From Nocardioides sp. (GTDB lineage: Bacteria; Actinomycetota; Actinomycetes; Propionibacteriales; Nocardioidaceae), in the NCBI RefSeq assembly GCF_030019515.1, contig NZ_JASEEQ010000017.1, positions 27,387-91,386 on the forward strand: a stretch of 64,000 nt of DNA, in the 5' to 3' direction. The notes beneath the pieces were generated by a model. That model made no database searches. It saw only the letters and a program-made list of their open reading frames with translations, and was not told the DNA's origin. The position numbers and the translations under genes are program-made. Every line of letters starts with the position of its first letter. Position 1 is the stretch's first letter. Shown in pieces: positions 42,307 through 51,153 of the stretch.

Positions 42307-42794
42307 TGCTGATCTCGGTGACCGTCAACGGCGACGTCTTCGAGCGGGAGGTCGAGGAGCACTGGACGCTGCTGCGCTTCCTGCGCGACGGGCTGGGGCT
42401 GACCGGCACGAAGGAGGGGTGCGGCGCCGGCGAGTGCGGCGCCTGCACCGTCGAGCTCGACGGCCGGACCGTCAACTCCTGCCTGGCGCTGGCGGTCGAG
42501 GCGGACGGCGCCAGCATCCGCACCATCGAGGGTGAGGCCGACCAGGGCCGGCTCTCGACGATCCAGGCGGCGTTCGCCCGCCACCACGCGGTCCAGTGCG
42601 GGTTCTGCACCGGTGGCATGGTGATGTCGGTCCGCGACCTGCTGCAGCGCAACCCGCGGCCCACGGTCGAGGAGATCAAGGAGGGCATCGAGGGCAACTT
42701 CTGCCGGTGCACCGGCTACGAGCAGATCGTCGAGGCGGTCCTGGACGCCTCCGGCCAGCTCGACGCCGCGAAGGGGGTGCTGCGGCATGTCTGA
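42306..42794 (+). CDS. Molybdenum hydroxylase [2Fe-2S] subunit
   Basis: A 162-residue iron-sulfur subunit with two [2Fe-2S] clusters: the plant-ferredoxin type at CGAGECGACTVEL...NSC (about 39-60) and the helical type at CGFCTGGM and CRCTGYEQ (about 99-140). It relays electrons from the molybdenum centre to FAD. It overlaps the FAD subunit by one base and the large subunit by eight. Confidence 0.93.
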   Translation: MLISVTVNGDVFEREVEEHWTLLRFLRDGLGLTGTKEGCGAGECGACTVELDGRTVNSCLALAVEADGASIRTIEGEADQGRLSTIQAAFARHHAVQCGFCTGGMVMSVRDLLQRNPRPTVEEIKEGIEGNFCRCTGYEQIVEAVLDASGQLDAAKGVLRHV

Positions 42795-45270
42795 CCGGCT
42801 GCGGACTGTCGGTGCCGACGTCCCCCGCGTCGAGACGGTCGAGAAGCTGACCGGCGACGCGCTCTACACCGGGGACCTGCTGCTGCCGGGCATGCTGCAC
42901 GCGAAGGTCAAGCACAGCCCCCACGCCCGCGCCCGGATCCTGCGCATCGACACCGCCCGCGCCGAGGCCCTCCCGGGGGTGCGCGCGGTCCTCACCGGGC
43001 ACGAGCTCGACTACCGGATCGGCCTGTACGTCGTCGACAAGGACATCCTCGCCAAGGACGTGGTCCGCCACTTCGGCGAGGCGGTCGCCGCGGTCGCCGC
43101 CGACACCCCGGAGATCGCCGGCGAGGCCGTCGGCCTGATCGAGGTCGAGTACGACGTGCTGACCCCGGTGCTCGACCCGATGGCGGCGATCCGGGACGAC
43201 GCGCCGCTGGTGCACCCCGACCTCGGCAGCTACGCGTACGTCGAAGCCGCGTTCAGCCCGCAGCCCGGCACGAACATCGCGCACCGGCAGCTGGTCCGCA
43301 AGGGCGACCTCGACCGCGGCTTCGCCGAGGCGGAGTGGATCGTCGAGCGCGAGTACACCAACCCGTCCGTGCAGCACGTCCCCCTGGAGACCCACGTCGT
43401 GGTCGTGCAGTGGAAGGCGGGCGACCAGGTGACGATCTGGACCAGCGCCCAGTCGCCGTTCACCGTGCGCAACCTCTTCTGCACCGCCCTGCGGCTGCCG
43501 CTCAACCAGGTCCGGGTGGTCGTCCCGCACGTCGGCGGCGGCTTCGGCGGCAAGGCCGGCATCCACCTCGAGCCGCTGGTGGCCTGCCTGTCCCGCAAGG
43601 CGGGCGGCCGCCCGGTCCGGCTGCAGGCGACCCGCGAGGAGGAGTTCAGCCTGCTCCCGTGCCGCAGCGCACTGACCTACCGGATCCGGACCGGCGTGCG
43701 GTCCGACGGCACCATCACCGCCCAGCAGATGACGATGTACTGGGACGCCGGTGCGTACGCCGACTACGCCGTGAACGTGACCCGCGCGTCCGCCTACTCC
43801 TCCGGCGGCCCCTACGACATCCCGAACGCCGCCGTCGACGCCTACGCGATCTACACGAACAAGCCCTACGGCACGGCGTACCGCGGCTTCGGTCACGTGG
43901 AGTTCTTCTGGGGCCTCGAGCGGCACATGGAGCTGGTCGCGCAGGCCATCGGCATGGACTCCCTGGAGTTCCGGCGCCGGAACCTGCTCCGGCCCGGCTC
44001 GCTCACGCTGACCGGCGAGCGGATCACCGAGCACACCGGCGACCCGCGGGCCTGCCTCGACGCCGTCGCCGAGGCGATCGACTACGGCCGGCTCACCGCG
44101 GCGGAGGCCGAGCACGAGCGCACCACCGGCCGGAAGGTCGGGAAGGGCGTCGCCACCCTGCACAAGGCGCCGGCGATGCCCTCGTTCACGGCGACGGCCG
44201 CCGTGGTGAAGATGAACTCCGACGCCAGCGTGGTGGTGAACATCGCGCTGATGGAGATCGGCCAGGGCTGCGACACCGCCCTCGCCCAGATCGTCGCGGA
44301 GCGGCTCCGGTTCCCGGTCGAGCGGGTGAAGGTGGCCGTCGAGCGGGACACCGACAAGGACCCCTACGACTGGCAGACCGTGGCGTCCAAGGGGCTGATC
44401 CTCTCGGGCAACGCCTGCCTGCTGGCCTGCGACGACCTGCTGCGGCAGGCCTACGAGGTGGCCGGCCAGGCGCTGCGCGCGAACGTCGTCGACCTCGACC
44501 ACGACGCCGACCGGGTCTTCGTCGCGCACCGCCCGGAGGAGTCGGTCACGTTCGCCGAGCTCTCCATCGGCTACGCGTTCCCGAACGGCAACGGCATCGG
44601 CGGGCCGCTGGTCGGGGTCGGGCGCTACATCGCCCAGGGCCTGACGAACCTCGACAAGGAGACCGGGCAGGGCCTGCCGGCCCTGGACTGGACGTACGGC
44701 GCGCACGGCGTCGTCGTCGACGTCGACCCCGAGACCGGCGAGTTCGACGTGCTGGCCATCTCCTCGGCGTACGACGTCGGCCGGGTCGTGAACCCCGGGC
44801 TGGTGCGCGGGCAGGCGATCGGCGGCATGGTGCAGGGCCTCGGCACCGCCCTGTGCGAGGGCTACATCTACGACCAGCAGGGCCGGCTGCTGAACCCGTC
44901 GTTCACCGACAACAAGATCCCGACCGCCCGGGACATCCCCGCCCGGATCGACAGCGCGGTCGTGGAGACCGCTCAGCTCGACGGCCCGTTCGGTGCGCGC
45001 GGAGTGGGCGAGCACCCGATGATCTCGGTGGCGCCGGCCATCGGCAACGCGATCCAGCACGCCACCGGCGCGGAGCTCCTGCACATGCCGATGCGCTTCG
45101 AGGACGTATGGCGGGCGCTGCGCAGCCACGACCCGATCGACAACTGGATCACCGAGACACCGGTCGGCTCCTGCCGTTCCGACCTGCCCGGCGGCGACGC
45201 GACGGTGCACCCCGCCGACGCGGTCGCCCACCCGGGCTCGACCCACACCCCGGAGGTAGCACTGCCATGA
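42787..45270 (+). CDS. Molybdenum hydroxylase large (molybdopterin) subunit
   Basis: An 827-residue catalytic subunit of the xanthine dehydrogenase family that binds molybdopterin cofactor. Conserved elements are GGGFGGKAGIHLEP (about 254-267), AYRGFGHVEFFWGLERHME and the C-terminal GVGEHPMISVAPAIGNAI, whose Glu is the catalytic base. Operon context with a barbiturase homologue points to uracil/thymine dehydrogenase as in Rhodococcus. Xanthine or another N-heterocycle is the alternative. ATG overlaps the iron-sulfur gene. Confidence 0.9.
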   Translation: MSDRLRTVGADVPRVETVEKLTGDALYTGDLLLPGMLHAKVKHSPHARARILRIDTARAEALPGVRAVLTGHELDYRIGLYVVDKDILAKDVVRHFGEAVAAVAADTPEIAGEAVGLIEVEYDVLTPVLDPMAAIRDDAPLVHPDLGSYAYVEAAFSPQPGTNIAHRQLVRKGDLDRGFAEAEWIVEREYTNPSVQHVPLETHVVVVQWKAGDQVTIWTSAQSPFTVRNLFCTALRLPLNQVRVVVPHVGGGFGGKAGIHLEPLVACLSRKAGGRPVRLQATREEEFSLLPCRSALTYRIRTGVRSDGTITAQQMTMYWDAGAYADYAVNVTRASAYSSGGPYDIPNAAVDAYAIYTNKPYGTAYRGFGHVEFFWGLERHMELVAQAIGMDSLEFRRRNLLRPGSLTLTGERITEHTGDPRACLDAVAEAIDYGRLTAAEAEHERTTGRKVGKGVATLHKAPAMPSFTATAAVVKMNSDASVVVNIALMEIGQGCDTALAQIVAERLRFPVERVKVAVERDTDKDPYDWQTVASKGLILSGNACLLACDDLLRQAYEVAGQALRANVVDLDHDADRVFVAHRPEESVTFAELSIGYAFPNGNGIGGPLVGVGRYIAQGLTNLDKETGQGLPALDWTYGAHGVVVDVDPETGEFDVLAISSAYDVGRVVNPGLVRGQAIGGMVQGLGTALCEGYIYDQQGRLLNPSFTDNKIPTARDIPARIDSAVVETAQLDGPFGARGVGEHPMISVAPAIGNAIQHATGAELLHMPMRFEDVWRALRSHDPIDNWITETPVGSCRSDLPGGDATVHPADAVAHPGSTHTPEVALP

Positions 45271-46382
45271 CCCGTCCCATCGAGGTTCGCAAGGTCCCGA
45301 TCGAGCACGTCAGCGACGCCGCCGGCCTGGCCGACCTGATCGACCAGGGCGTGTTCTCCGCCGACGACGTGATCGCCGTCGTCGGGAAGACCGAGGGCAA
45401 CGGCGGGGTGAACGACTACACCCGGATCATCTCCACGAACGCCTACCGCGCCGTGCTGGAGGAGAAGGGGACCCGGACCAAGGAGCAGGTCGCGGAGGTC
45501 CCGCTCGTGTGGTCCGGCGGCACCGACGGCGTCATCAGCCCGCACGCGACGATCTTCGCCTACGCGCCCGACGGCCGGTACCGGCCGACGGACGAGCCGC
45601 GGGTCACCGTCGGCTACGCGATGAGCGAGGTCCTGCTGCCCGAGGACATCGGCCGCCCGGCGATGGTCGAGAAGGTCGCCGCGGGCGTCCGGGTCGCGAT
45701 GGAGCGGGCCGGGATCACCGACCCGGCGGACGTGCACTACGTGCAGACGAAGACGCCCCTGCTGGTCCAGGACACCATCAACGACGCCGAGCGGCGCGGC
45801 GAGACCGTCTACACCCACAACACGCTGGAGTCGATGGACGTCTCCAACGCGACCACCGCCCTGGGCATCGCGGTGGCGCTGGGCGAGATCGAGATGCCCA
45901 CGGCGGAGCAGATCTTCCACGACCTGTCGCTGTTCTCCGCGGTCGCCTCCTGCTCCTCGGGCGTCGAGCTCGACCAGGCGCAGATCGTGGTCGTCGGCAA
46001 CGCCCGCGGCGTGGGCGGCCGGTTCCGCGTCGGGCACAGCATCATGAAGGACGCCCTGGACATGGACGGGGTCTGGGAGGCGATCCGCGACGCCGGCCTG
46101 GACGACCTGCCGGCCGACTGCATCCACCCGCGGCACATCAAGGGCCGGCTGGTGAACCTCTTCCTCAAGTGCGAGGCCGACCCGACCGGCCGCGTCCGGG
46201 GGCGGCGCAACATCATGCTGGACGACTCCGACGTGGCCTGGCACCGCCAGATCAAGGCGTGCGTCGGCGGCGTCGTCGCCGCCGTCACCGGGGACCCGAT
46301 GAACTTCGTCTCGGTGGCCGCGGTGCACCAGGGCCCGTCCGGAGGCGGACCGGTGATCGCGATCGTCGACCTGGAGGCCTGA
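45267..46382 (+). CDS. Ring-opening amidohydrolase (barbiturase / cyanuric acid hydrolase family)
   Basis: A 371-residue enzyme of the rare toblerol-fold family of barbiturases and cyanuric acid amidohydrolases (AtzD/TrzD). Three Ser-Lys pairs expected for the three-fold repeat are present: Lys41 (VVGKTEG) with Ser83 (WSGGTDG), Lys162 (QTKTPLL) with Ser231 (SCSSGVE), and Lys292 (HIKGRL) with Ser358 (GPSGGGP). The molybdenum hydroxylase upstream (ATGA overlap) favours barbiturase, which opens barbiturate to ureidomalonate. No ureidomalonase is adjacent. Confidence 0.9.
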   Translation: MTRPIEVRKVPIEHVSDAAGLADLIDQGVFSADDVIAVVGKTEGNGGVNDYTRIISTNAYRAVLEEKGTRTKEQVAEVPLVWSGGTDGVISPHATIFAYAPDGRYRPTDEPRVTVGYAMSEVLLPEDIGRPAMVEKVAAGVRVAMERAGITDPADVHYVQTKTPLLVQDTINDAERRGETVYTHNTLESMDVSNATTALGIAVALGEIEMPTAEQIFHDLSLFSAVASCSSGVELDQAQIVVVGNARGVGGRFRVGHSIMKDALDMDGVWEAIRDAGLDDLPADCIHPRHIKGRLVNLFLKCEADPTGRVRGRRNIMLDDSDVAWHRQIKACVGGVVAAVTGDPMNFVSVAAVHQGPSGGGPVIAIVDLEA

Positions 46383-46412
46383 GCTCGGCCGCCGGCACGA
46401 TCGAGATCCTGC

Positions 46413-46436
46413 GGGACGGCGACGGTTCGCCGTCCC
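46413..46436 (+). terminator. Terminator after the barbiturase operon
   Basis: A 10-bp stem, GGGACGGCGA and TCGCCGTCCC, around a CGGT loop, 30 bases after the stop. Confidence 0.75.
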
Positions 46437-46640
46437 CCTGTCGGCGCTCGACGCGTCGCCGGGCGCGGTCGGGGGCCCTGCCGGAGACCCGGCCGGAGGC
46501 CGGGCCGGACGCCGGCCGGCACCTCGACGGGTACGCCGCGGAGGGGCCCCGGCGTACCTCCGACGGCTGATGTCGCCCGCCGACCACGCCCCGGTCGGCG
46601 ACCGTTCATCGCGACCCGTGAGATTTCCTGCCTCAGGGAG

Positions 46641-46668
46641 TTGGCGTGGGGCCGGGGATTGGTAGCCT
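46641..46668 (+). promoter_or_regulatory. Cold-shock gene promoter with long structured leader
   Basis: TTGGCG (46641-46646) and TAGCCT (46663-46668) with a 16-base spacer would start a leader of about 170 bases before the ATG. Within it CGACGG...CCGTCG encloses CCGCAT-CTG-ATGCGG (46772-46804), a two-part hairpin. Long structured leaders are typical of cold-shock mRNAs and act as temperature-sensitive elements. Confidence 0.55.
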
Positions 46669-46843
46669 GTGCAGTGCAACAGGTGCAAGTTCCAGCAGGT
46701 CTGACGCCCGCGGAGTTTGTGATCCAACGGCGTTTCTTCTTCCGTGGGCGTGCCACTCACGTAAGTCGGAGCGACGGTGTCACCGCATCTGATGCGGGCC
46801 GTCGAAGTGACGGTTCTCGCCCCGACTAAGGAGTATCGAGCAC

Positions 46844-47047
46844 ATGGCTCAGGGCACTGTTAAGTGGTTCAACGCGGAGAAGGGCTTCGGCTTCATTGCG
46901 CAGGAGGACGGCGGCGACGACGTCTTCGTGCACTACTCGGCGATCCAGTCCCAGGGTTACAAGTCCCTGGATGAGAACCAGAAGGTCGAGTTCGACGTCA
47001 CCCAGGGCCCGAAGGGCCCCCAGGCGGAGAACGTTCGCCCGGTCTGA
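46844..47047 (+). CDS. cspA: Cold-shock protein CspA family
   Basis: A 67-residue single-stranded nucleic-acid-binding OB-fold protein. RNP1 (KGFGFIAQ, about 16-23) and RNP2 (VFVHYS, about 30-35) are intact, and the length is normal. It acts as an RNA chaperone. AAGGAG lies before the ATG. It is followed by a strong terminator and so is monocistronic. Confidence 0.96.
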   Translation: MAQGTVKWFNAEKGFGFIAQEDGGDDVFVHYSAIQSQGYKSLDENQKVEFDVTQGPKGPQAENVRPV

Positions 47048-47087
47048 TTCACCCGGGAGATCTCGGACCCCGGTCCGAGCAGTCTTC

Positions 47088-47121
47088 GAGGAGGCCCCAC
47101 CCGCACGGGTGGGGCCTCCTC
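47088..47121 (+). terminator. Terminator after cspA
   Basis: A perfect 15-bp stem, GAGGAGGCCCCACCC and GGGTGGGGCCTCCTC, around a GCAC loop, 40 bases after the stop. Confidence 0.9.
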
Positions 47122-47246
47122 ACCGTCTGGGGGGTCCCGGATAGCCCGGTCGGGCCAGATTTGGTCGGTTGTGTTTGGCGACGGCGGTGGTCGGGCACGC
47201 TTGCCGCAGGGAGGGGATTCCGGCAATGCGTATGAGGAGTGGTGAG

Positions 47247-47411
47247 GTGCACGACCAGTTCGACGTGACCCTCGAGGACTCCGACCTCCTGGGCGAGGTC
47301 GAGCTCACGACGAATCTGATCATCGCGGCCAGCGAGTCCGATGATCATCTCTCGCCGGACGAGATCGACCAGATCCTGGGCGTCGTGCCGGAGCCGCGGC
47401 ACGAGGCCTGA
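47247..47411 (+). CDS. Small conserved acidic protein
   Basis: A 54-residue protein, MHDQFDVTLEDSDLLGEVE then LTTNLIIAASESDDHLSPDEIDQIL given in two parts, acidic and probably helical. Similar short proteins occur in Streptomyces-type genomes without known function. The GTG at 47247 is chosen because GAGGAG lies 7 bases upstream; ATGs at 47226 and 47232 are in frame. Confidence 0.65.
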   Translation: MHDQFDVTLEDSDLLGEVELTTNLIIAASESDDHLSPDEIDQILGVVPEPRHEA

Positions 47412-47428
47412 CGGCGCTCCCTGCGCCG

Positions 47429-47447
47429 CATACCCCTCCCGGGTATG
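47429..47447. promoter_or_regulatory. CsoR-type operator
   Basis: CATACCCCTCCCGGGTATG is a near-perfect palindrome (CATACCC/GGGTATG) that fits the G/C-tract operators of copper-sensing CsoR repressors. It ends 8 bases before the csoR ATG, so autoregulation is expected. Confidence 0.75.
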
Positions 47448-47455
47448 CTGCTGTC

Positions 47456-47752
47456 ATGGCAGACCACCAGCACGGCTACATCCACCGCAAGGACGACTAC
47501 CTCAAGCGGCTGCGCCGCATCGAGGGGCAGGCGCGGGGGTTGCAGCGGATGGTCGAGGACGAGAAGTACTGCATCGACATCCTCACCCAGGTCGCCGCGA
47601 TGACCAAGGCGCTCCAAGCAGTCTCCCTCGGCCTGCTCGAGGAGCACATGTCCCACTGCGTCCTCGACGCCGCGCGCTCCGAGGACGACAACGCCGCCCA
47701 GGAGAAGATCACCGAGGTCCTCGACGCGGTCTCCCGCCTGGTCCGCTCCTGA
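47456..47752 (+). CDS. csoR: CsoR-family copper-sensing repressor
   Basis: A 98-residue all-helical metal-sensing repressor. The Cu(I) ligands Cys39 (KYCIDIL), His64 (EEHMSH) and Cys68 (HCVLDAA) follow the Cys-His-Cys signature that separates copper sensors from other family members. An operator-like palindrome overlaps the region before its start. No copper ATPase or chaperone gene is adjacent, so its targets are elsewhere. Confidence 0.92.
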   Translation: MADHQHGYIHRKDDYLKRLRRIEGQARGLQRMVEDEKYCIDILTQVAAMTKALQAVSLGLLEEHMSHCVLDAARSEDDNAAQEKITEVLDAVSRLVRS

Positions 47753-47835
47753 CCGGGTCGTCCCACGAGGTCCTGCGGGCAGTGCTCCCGGTCCCACCGT
47801 CCGTCTGACGTCCCGGGCACCTCCGCGGTACGCCG

Positions 47836-48909
47836 TCAGCAGGTGGCGAACAGCACCGGACCGGTCGAGAGGTCGGAGAGCACGTAGGTGCCCCGGCGGG
47901 GGGTGAGGACCAGGCGCACCACCCGGCCCTCGGCGGTGGTGGAGTCGACGGCGAACCGGTCCGAGAAGTCCCCGCCCTGGCCGGGCGCCGGCCCACTGGC
48001 CAGCGCCGCCCGGCTGTCGGCGTTGCGCCGCGCCTGGTCGTCGTTCTCGAACCCCATCGCGACCCGGACCTGGCCGCCGGGCTGCACCGACATCGCGAAG
48101 CCGGTGAGCGGGTCGACCCCGCCGGCGTCCTCGACCAGCTGGTCGGCCTCCGCCTGGTCGGAGTCGTCGGCCTGGCCCATCGCGAGCGCCCCGCACGCGT
48201 ACGGCCCGTCGTAGACCGACGCCGACAGCGGGTCACCCGAGGCCGCCACGACGTCGTCGACGCCCTCGGGCAGGTCGCCCTCGCCCAGGTCGGCGACCGT
48301 CTGCGAGAGGTAGTCGGCGCGGTCGCTGGTGAGCACCAGGTGCCGTCCGGAGTCGAGTGCGACGAACTGCAGCTCGGGGGTGAGGTCGGCCCCCAGCGAG
48401 GGCAGCAGCTGGTCGCCGCCGAGCCAGACCTCGCCGTCCTCGGCGCCGGCGGCCGGCCGGGTGAACCCGTTCCCCTCCAGCCGGTCCGCGAGGTCGCCGA
48501 AGTCGGTGTCGTCGGGCATCTGGAGGATCACCACCGCGCCCGCGTCCGACTGGCTGAACAGCTCCCAGTCGGCGGTGCCGGGGGAGAACCCGAAGCGCGT
48601 CTGCAGCACCGGCGCGGACTGCACCAGCGCCGACGCCGAGGTCAGGTCCCGCTCGTAGCCGCGGTCCAGGAAGTCCTGGACCTGCTCGCCCGACGACGAG
48701 CCGTCCAGCCGGGCGCCGACCTCGTCTCGGACCGCGGCCCAGTCCGTCCAGGACAGCCGCTGCGCGTCTCCGGGGGCGTACGACGCCGCCCGCTCGAGCT
48801 CGCTGCGCTGCCCGTCGCGCCACCAGCGGACCCCGACCACGGCCGCGCCGGCCACGACGGCGAGCGCGACGACCACGGCGACCACGACGATCGCGCGACG
48901 TCTGCCCAC
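47836..48909 (-). CDS. Membrane-anchored DUF3352-like protein
   Basis: A 357-residue protein with one N-terminal membrane helix (RRAIVVVAVVVALAVVAGAA, about 4-24) and a large extracytoplasmic part. The pattern (YAPGDAQRLSWTDWAAVR, FGFSPGTADWELFSQ, ALDSGRHLVLTSDRADYL) resembles DUF3352-type proteins of actinobacteria; function is unknown. A single Cys near the C-terminus and one in YACGAL might pair. The GTG at 48909 is chosen because AGGAG lies 6 bases upstream. It is divergent from the Nudix gene. Confidence 0.65.
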   Translation of the reverse strand: MGRRRAIVVVAVVVALAVVAGAAVVGVRWWRDGQRSELERAASYAPGDAQRLSWTDWAAVRDEVGARLDGSSSGEQVQDFLDRGYERDLTSASALVQSAPVLQTRFGFSPGTADWELFSQSDAGAVVILQMPDDTDFGDLADRLEGNGFTRPAAGAEDGEVWLGGDQLLPSLGADLTPELQFVALDSGRHLVLTSDRADYLSQTVADLGEGDLPEGVDDVVAASGDPLSASVYDGPYACGALAMGQADDSDQAEADQLVEDAGGVDPLTGFAMSVQPGGQVRVAMGFENDDQARRNADSRAALASGPAPGQGGDFSDRFAVDSTTAEGRVVRLVLTPRRGTYVLSDLSTGPVLFATC

Positions 48910-48951
48910 CTGGGTCTCCTGTTCCGGTCGGGGTGGTGTGACACTAGCGGC

Positions 48952-49812
48952 ATGCCCGGGAAGGACGTGCTCGCCGCCGGCGCCGTCGTCTTCCGCCCGG
49001 GGAAGCGGGTGCTGCTCGTGCACCGGCCCCGCTACGACGACTGGTCCTTCCCGAAGGGCAAGCTCGACCCCGGCGAGCACACAGTGGCCGCGGCGGTGCG
49101 CGAGGTCGAGGAGGAGACCGGGCTGCACGTGCGACTCGGCCCGCCGCTGGACGGCCAGCGCTACCCGGTCGCGGGCGGCCGGATGAAGTCGGTCGCCTAC
49201 TGGACCGGCCGAGCCGTCGGTGACGACGACGTCAGCGGCTACCGCCCCAACGCCGAGATCGACCAGGTCGCCTGGTTCGAGTACGACGACGCCCTCGAGC
49301 AGCTCAGCTACGACTACGACCGGGACACCCTCGCGCAGGCGCGCCCGCTGCGCCGCAAGACGCACCCGCTGGTCGTGCTCCGCCACGGCGAGGCCCGCTC
49401 GCGCAAGGCCTGGCGTCAGGACGACCGGCTGCGCCCGCTGGTCCAGGCGGGCCGGCACCAGGCCCAGCGGCTGGTGCCGCTGCTGGCGGCGTACGACGTC
49501 TCCCGCATCGTCTCCTCCAGCAGCGCCCGCTGCGTGGAGACCGTCGGCCCGTACGCCGACACCACGGGCTGGAAGCTGGAGCTCGAGGACGGCCTGAGTG
49601 AGGAGGACGCGAGCGCCTCGTCGGTGATCGCGGTCGTCGACGAGCTCGTGGCCGGGGAGGAGGGCGCGGTGGTCTGCACCCACCGCCCGGTGCTGCCGGC
49701 GGTGTTCGACGCCCTCGGCGTGCCCGACCCGCAGCTGGCCCCCGGGGCGATGCTCGTGGCGCACCTGCGCCGGGGCGACGTGGTCGCCACCGAGGTGCAC
49801 CAGATCCGCTGA
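48952..49812 (+). CDS. mutT1: MutT1-like Nudix hydrolase / histidine phosphatase fusion
   Basis: A 286-residue two-domain enzyme. The Nudix box spans 36-58 (GKLDPGEHTVAAAVREVEE, then ETGL). A histidine-phosphatase domain starts with VVLRHGEARS near 140-149 (phospho-His near 144), with a later CTHRPVLPA. Mycobacterial MutT1 has the same layout and acts on 8-oxo-dGTP and diadenosine polyphosphates, and its gene sits beside ppk. Here ppk1 is 8 kb away, with pst, ars and pit genes between. Confidence 0.9.
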   Translation: MPGKDVLAAGAVVFRPGKRVLLVHRPRYDDWSFPKGKLDPGEHTVAAAVREVEEETGLHVRLGPPLDGQRYPVAGGRMKSVAYWTGRAVGDDDVSGYRPNAEIDQVAWFEYDDALEQLSYDYDRDTLAQARPLRRKTHPLVVLRHGEARSRKAWRQDDRLRPLVQAGRHQAQRLVPLLAAYDVSRIVSSSSARCVETVGPYADTTGWKLELEDGLSEEDASASSVIAVVDELVAGEEGAVVCTHRPVLPAVFDALGVPDPQLAPGAMLVAHLRRGDVVATEVHQIR

Positions 49813-49928
49813 GGAGTCCACCGGGGAGTCCACGGGGGAGGCCAGGCCACTGGCGTCAAGGCCCCGGCGGCCTGTTCACGTGATGTCCGTCTCGTGACCG
49901 GCCGTCGGTTTCCGACTGGGCGGGCCGA

Positions 49929-49950
49929 GTTCACCCGTCGTTCACCGACG
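49929..49950 (+). promoter_or_regulatory. Pho box (PhoP-binding direct repeats) upstream of pstS
   Basis: GTTCACCCGTC and GTTCACCGACG are adjacent 11-base direct repeats fitting the actinobacterial PhoP box. They lie about 75 bases before the pstS GTG. A further GTTCACGTGAT occurs at 49874. Induction of the pst operon under phosphate starvation is therefore expected. Confidence 0.8.
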
Positions 49951-50022
49951 ACCGCGGATCCGTCCACCTCGGCTGCCTAACTTCGGTGCTGTCCTAGACG
50001 ACAAGACATCAGGAGCATCGAA

Positions 50023-51135
50023 GTGATTCGCACTTCCATCCGCCGGGCCGTGGTGCCGGGCATCGCCGTGCTCGCCCTCGCCCTCACGGGCTGCGGCGCC
50101 GGCAACGAGGACGACACCAGCTCGAGCGGCGACTCGGGCAGCGCGGACAGCAGCCTGTCCGGCGACCTGAGCGGCGGCGGCTCGTCCGCACAGCAGGCCG
50201 CCGTCGGCGCCTGGGCGGTCGGCTTCCAGGACGCCAACTCCGGCGTGACGATCAACTACGACCCGATCGGGTCGGGCGGTGGCCGCGAGAACTTCATCTC
50301 CGGCGCCTTCCCGTTCGCGGGCAGTGACGCCTACCTGACCGACGACGAGGGCGAGCTCTCCAAGGCCGAGGAGCAGTGCGGCGGGACCGTGATCGAGGTC
50401 CCCGACTACGTCAGCCCGATCGCGATCGCCTACAACCTGCCCGGCGTGGACGAGCTGAACCTCTCGCCCGCCACCCTGGCCGGCATCATGACCGGCGCGA
50501 TCACCCAGTGGGACGACCCGGCCATCGCCGAGGACAACCCGGACGCCGACCTGCCCGCCGAGCGGATCAACGCGGTGCACCGCTCCGACGAGTCGGGCAC
50601 CACCGAGAACTTCACCGACTACCTCGACGCCGTCGCCGGCGACGTGTGGGACGCGGGCGTCGTCGAGACCTGGCCGAGCAACTACGGCGGCGAGGGCGCC
50701 AAGGGCACCTCCGGCGTGGTCCAGACGATCGGCAACTCGGAGTACTCCATCGGCTACGCCGACGCCAGCCAGACCGGCGACCTCGGCCAGGCCAACATCA
50801 AGGTCGGCGAGGAGTACGTCGCCCCGGCGGCCGAGGCCGCCGCGAAGATCCTCGACGTCTCGCCGGAGGCCGACGTCGCGACCGACACCCAGCTGGTCTT
50901 CGACCTCGACCACCAGACCGAGGAGGCCGGCGTCTACCCGATCGTGCTGACGTCCTACTTCCTGGCCTGCGGCTCGTACGACGACGCCGCGACCGGGGAT
51001 CTGGTCAAGGCGTTCGCCGAGTACATCCTCAGCGACGAGGGCCAGCAGCAGGCCGCCGCCGAGGCGGGCTCGGCCCCGCTGTCGAGCGACCTGGCCAAGA
51101 AGGCGCAGGACATCGTCGCCCAGATCGGCAGCTGA
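50023..51135 (+). CDS. pstS: Phosphate-binding lipoprotein PstS
   Basis: A 370-residue periplasmic-type phosphate receptor of the Pst ABC importer. A lipoprotein signal (VLALALTGCGAG, lipid Cys near 26) precedes a Ser/Asp/Gly-rich linker and the binding domain, with phosphate-loop features in DPIGSGGGRENFISG, SGTTENFTDYL and TSGVVQTI. The GTG start follows AGGAG. A stem-loop between pstS and pstC may raise pstS levels over the rest of the operon. Confidence 0.95.
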   Translation: MIRTSIRRAVVPGIAVLALALTGCGAGNEDDTSSSGDSGSADSSLSGDLSGGGSSAQQAAVGAWAVGFQDANSGVTINYDPIGSGGGRENFISGAFPFAGSDAYLTDDEGELSKAEEQCGGTVIEVPDYVSPIAIAYNLPGVDELNLSPATLAGIMTGAITQWDDPAIAEDNPDADLPAERINAVHRSDESGTTENFTDYLDAVAGDVWDAGVVETWPSNYGGEGAKGTSGVVQTIGNSEYSIGYADASQTGDLGQANIKVGEEYVAPAAEAAAKILDVSPEADVATDTQLVFDLDHQTEEAGVYPIVLTSYFLACGSYDDAATGDLVKAFAEYILSDEGQQQAAAEAGSAPLSSDLAKKAQDIVAQIGS

Positions 51136-51153
51136 CCGTTCAGCGGCAGCGTC

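Larger units (their letters stand above)
46383..46843. other. Gap holding a terminator and the cspA promoter and leader
   Basis: No gene is supported in these 461 bases. The first part has a hairpin terminator (46413-46436) and further GC-rich inverted repeats. The second part holds the cspA promoter and its long leader. A 62-codon open frame across the leader has no Shine-Dalgarno and is not called. Confidence 0.6.

Noticed and set aside
46641..46829. 62-codon frame upstream of cspA
   Set aside because: It begins at the putative promoter, has no Shine-Dalgarno and lies across the structured leader of cspA.
49810..49850. Tandem GGAGTCCAC(C/G)GGG units after the mutT1-like gene
   Set aside because: Only two to three short imperfect copies, with no structure or context suggesting function.
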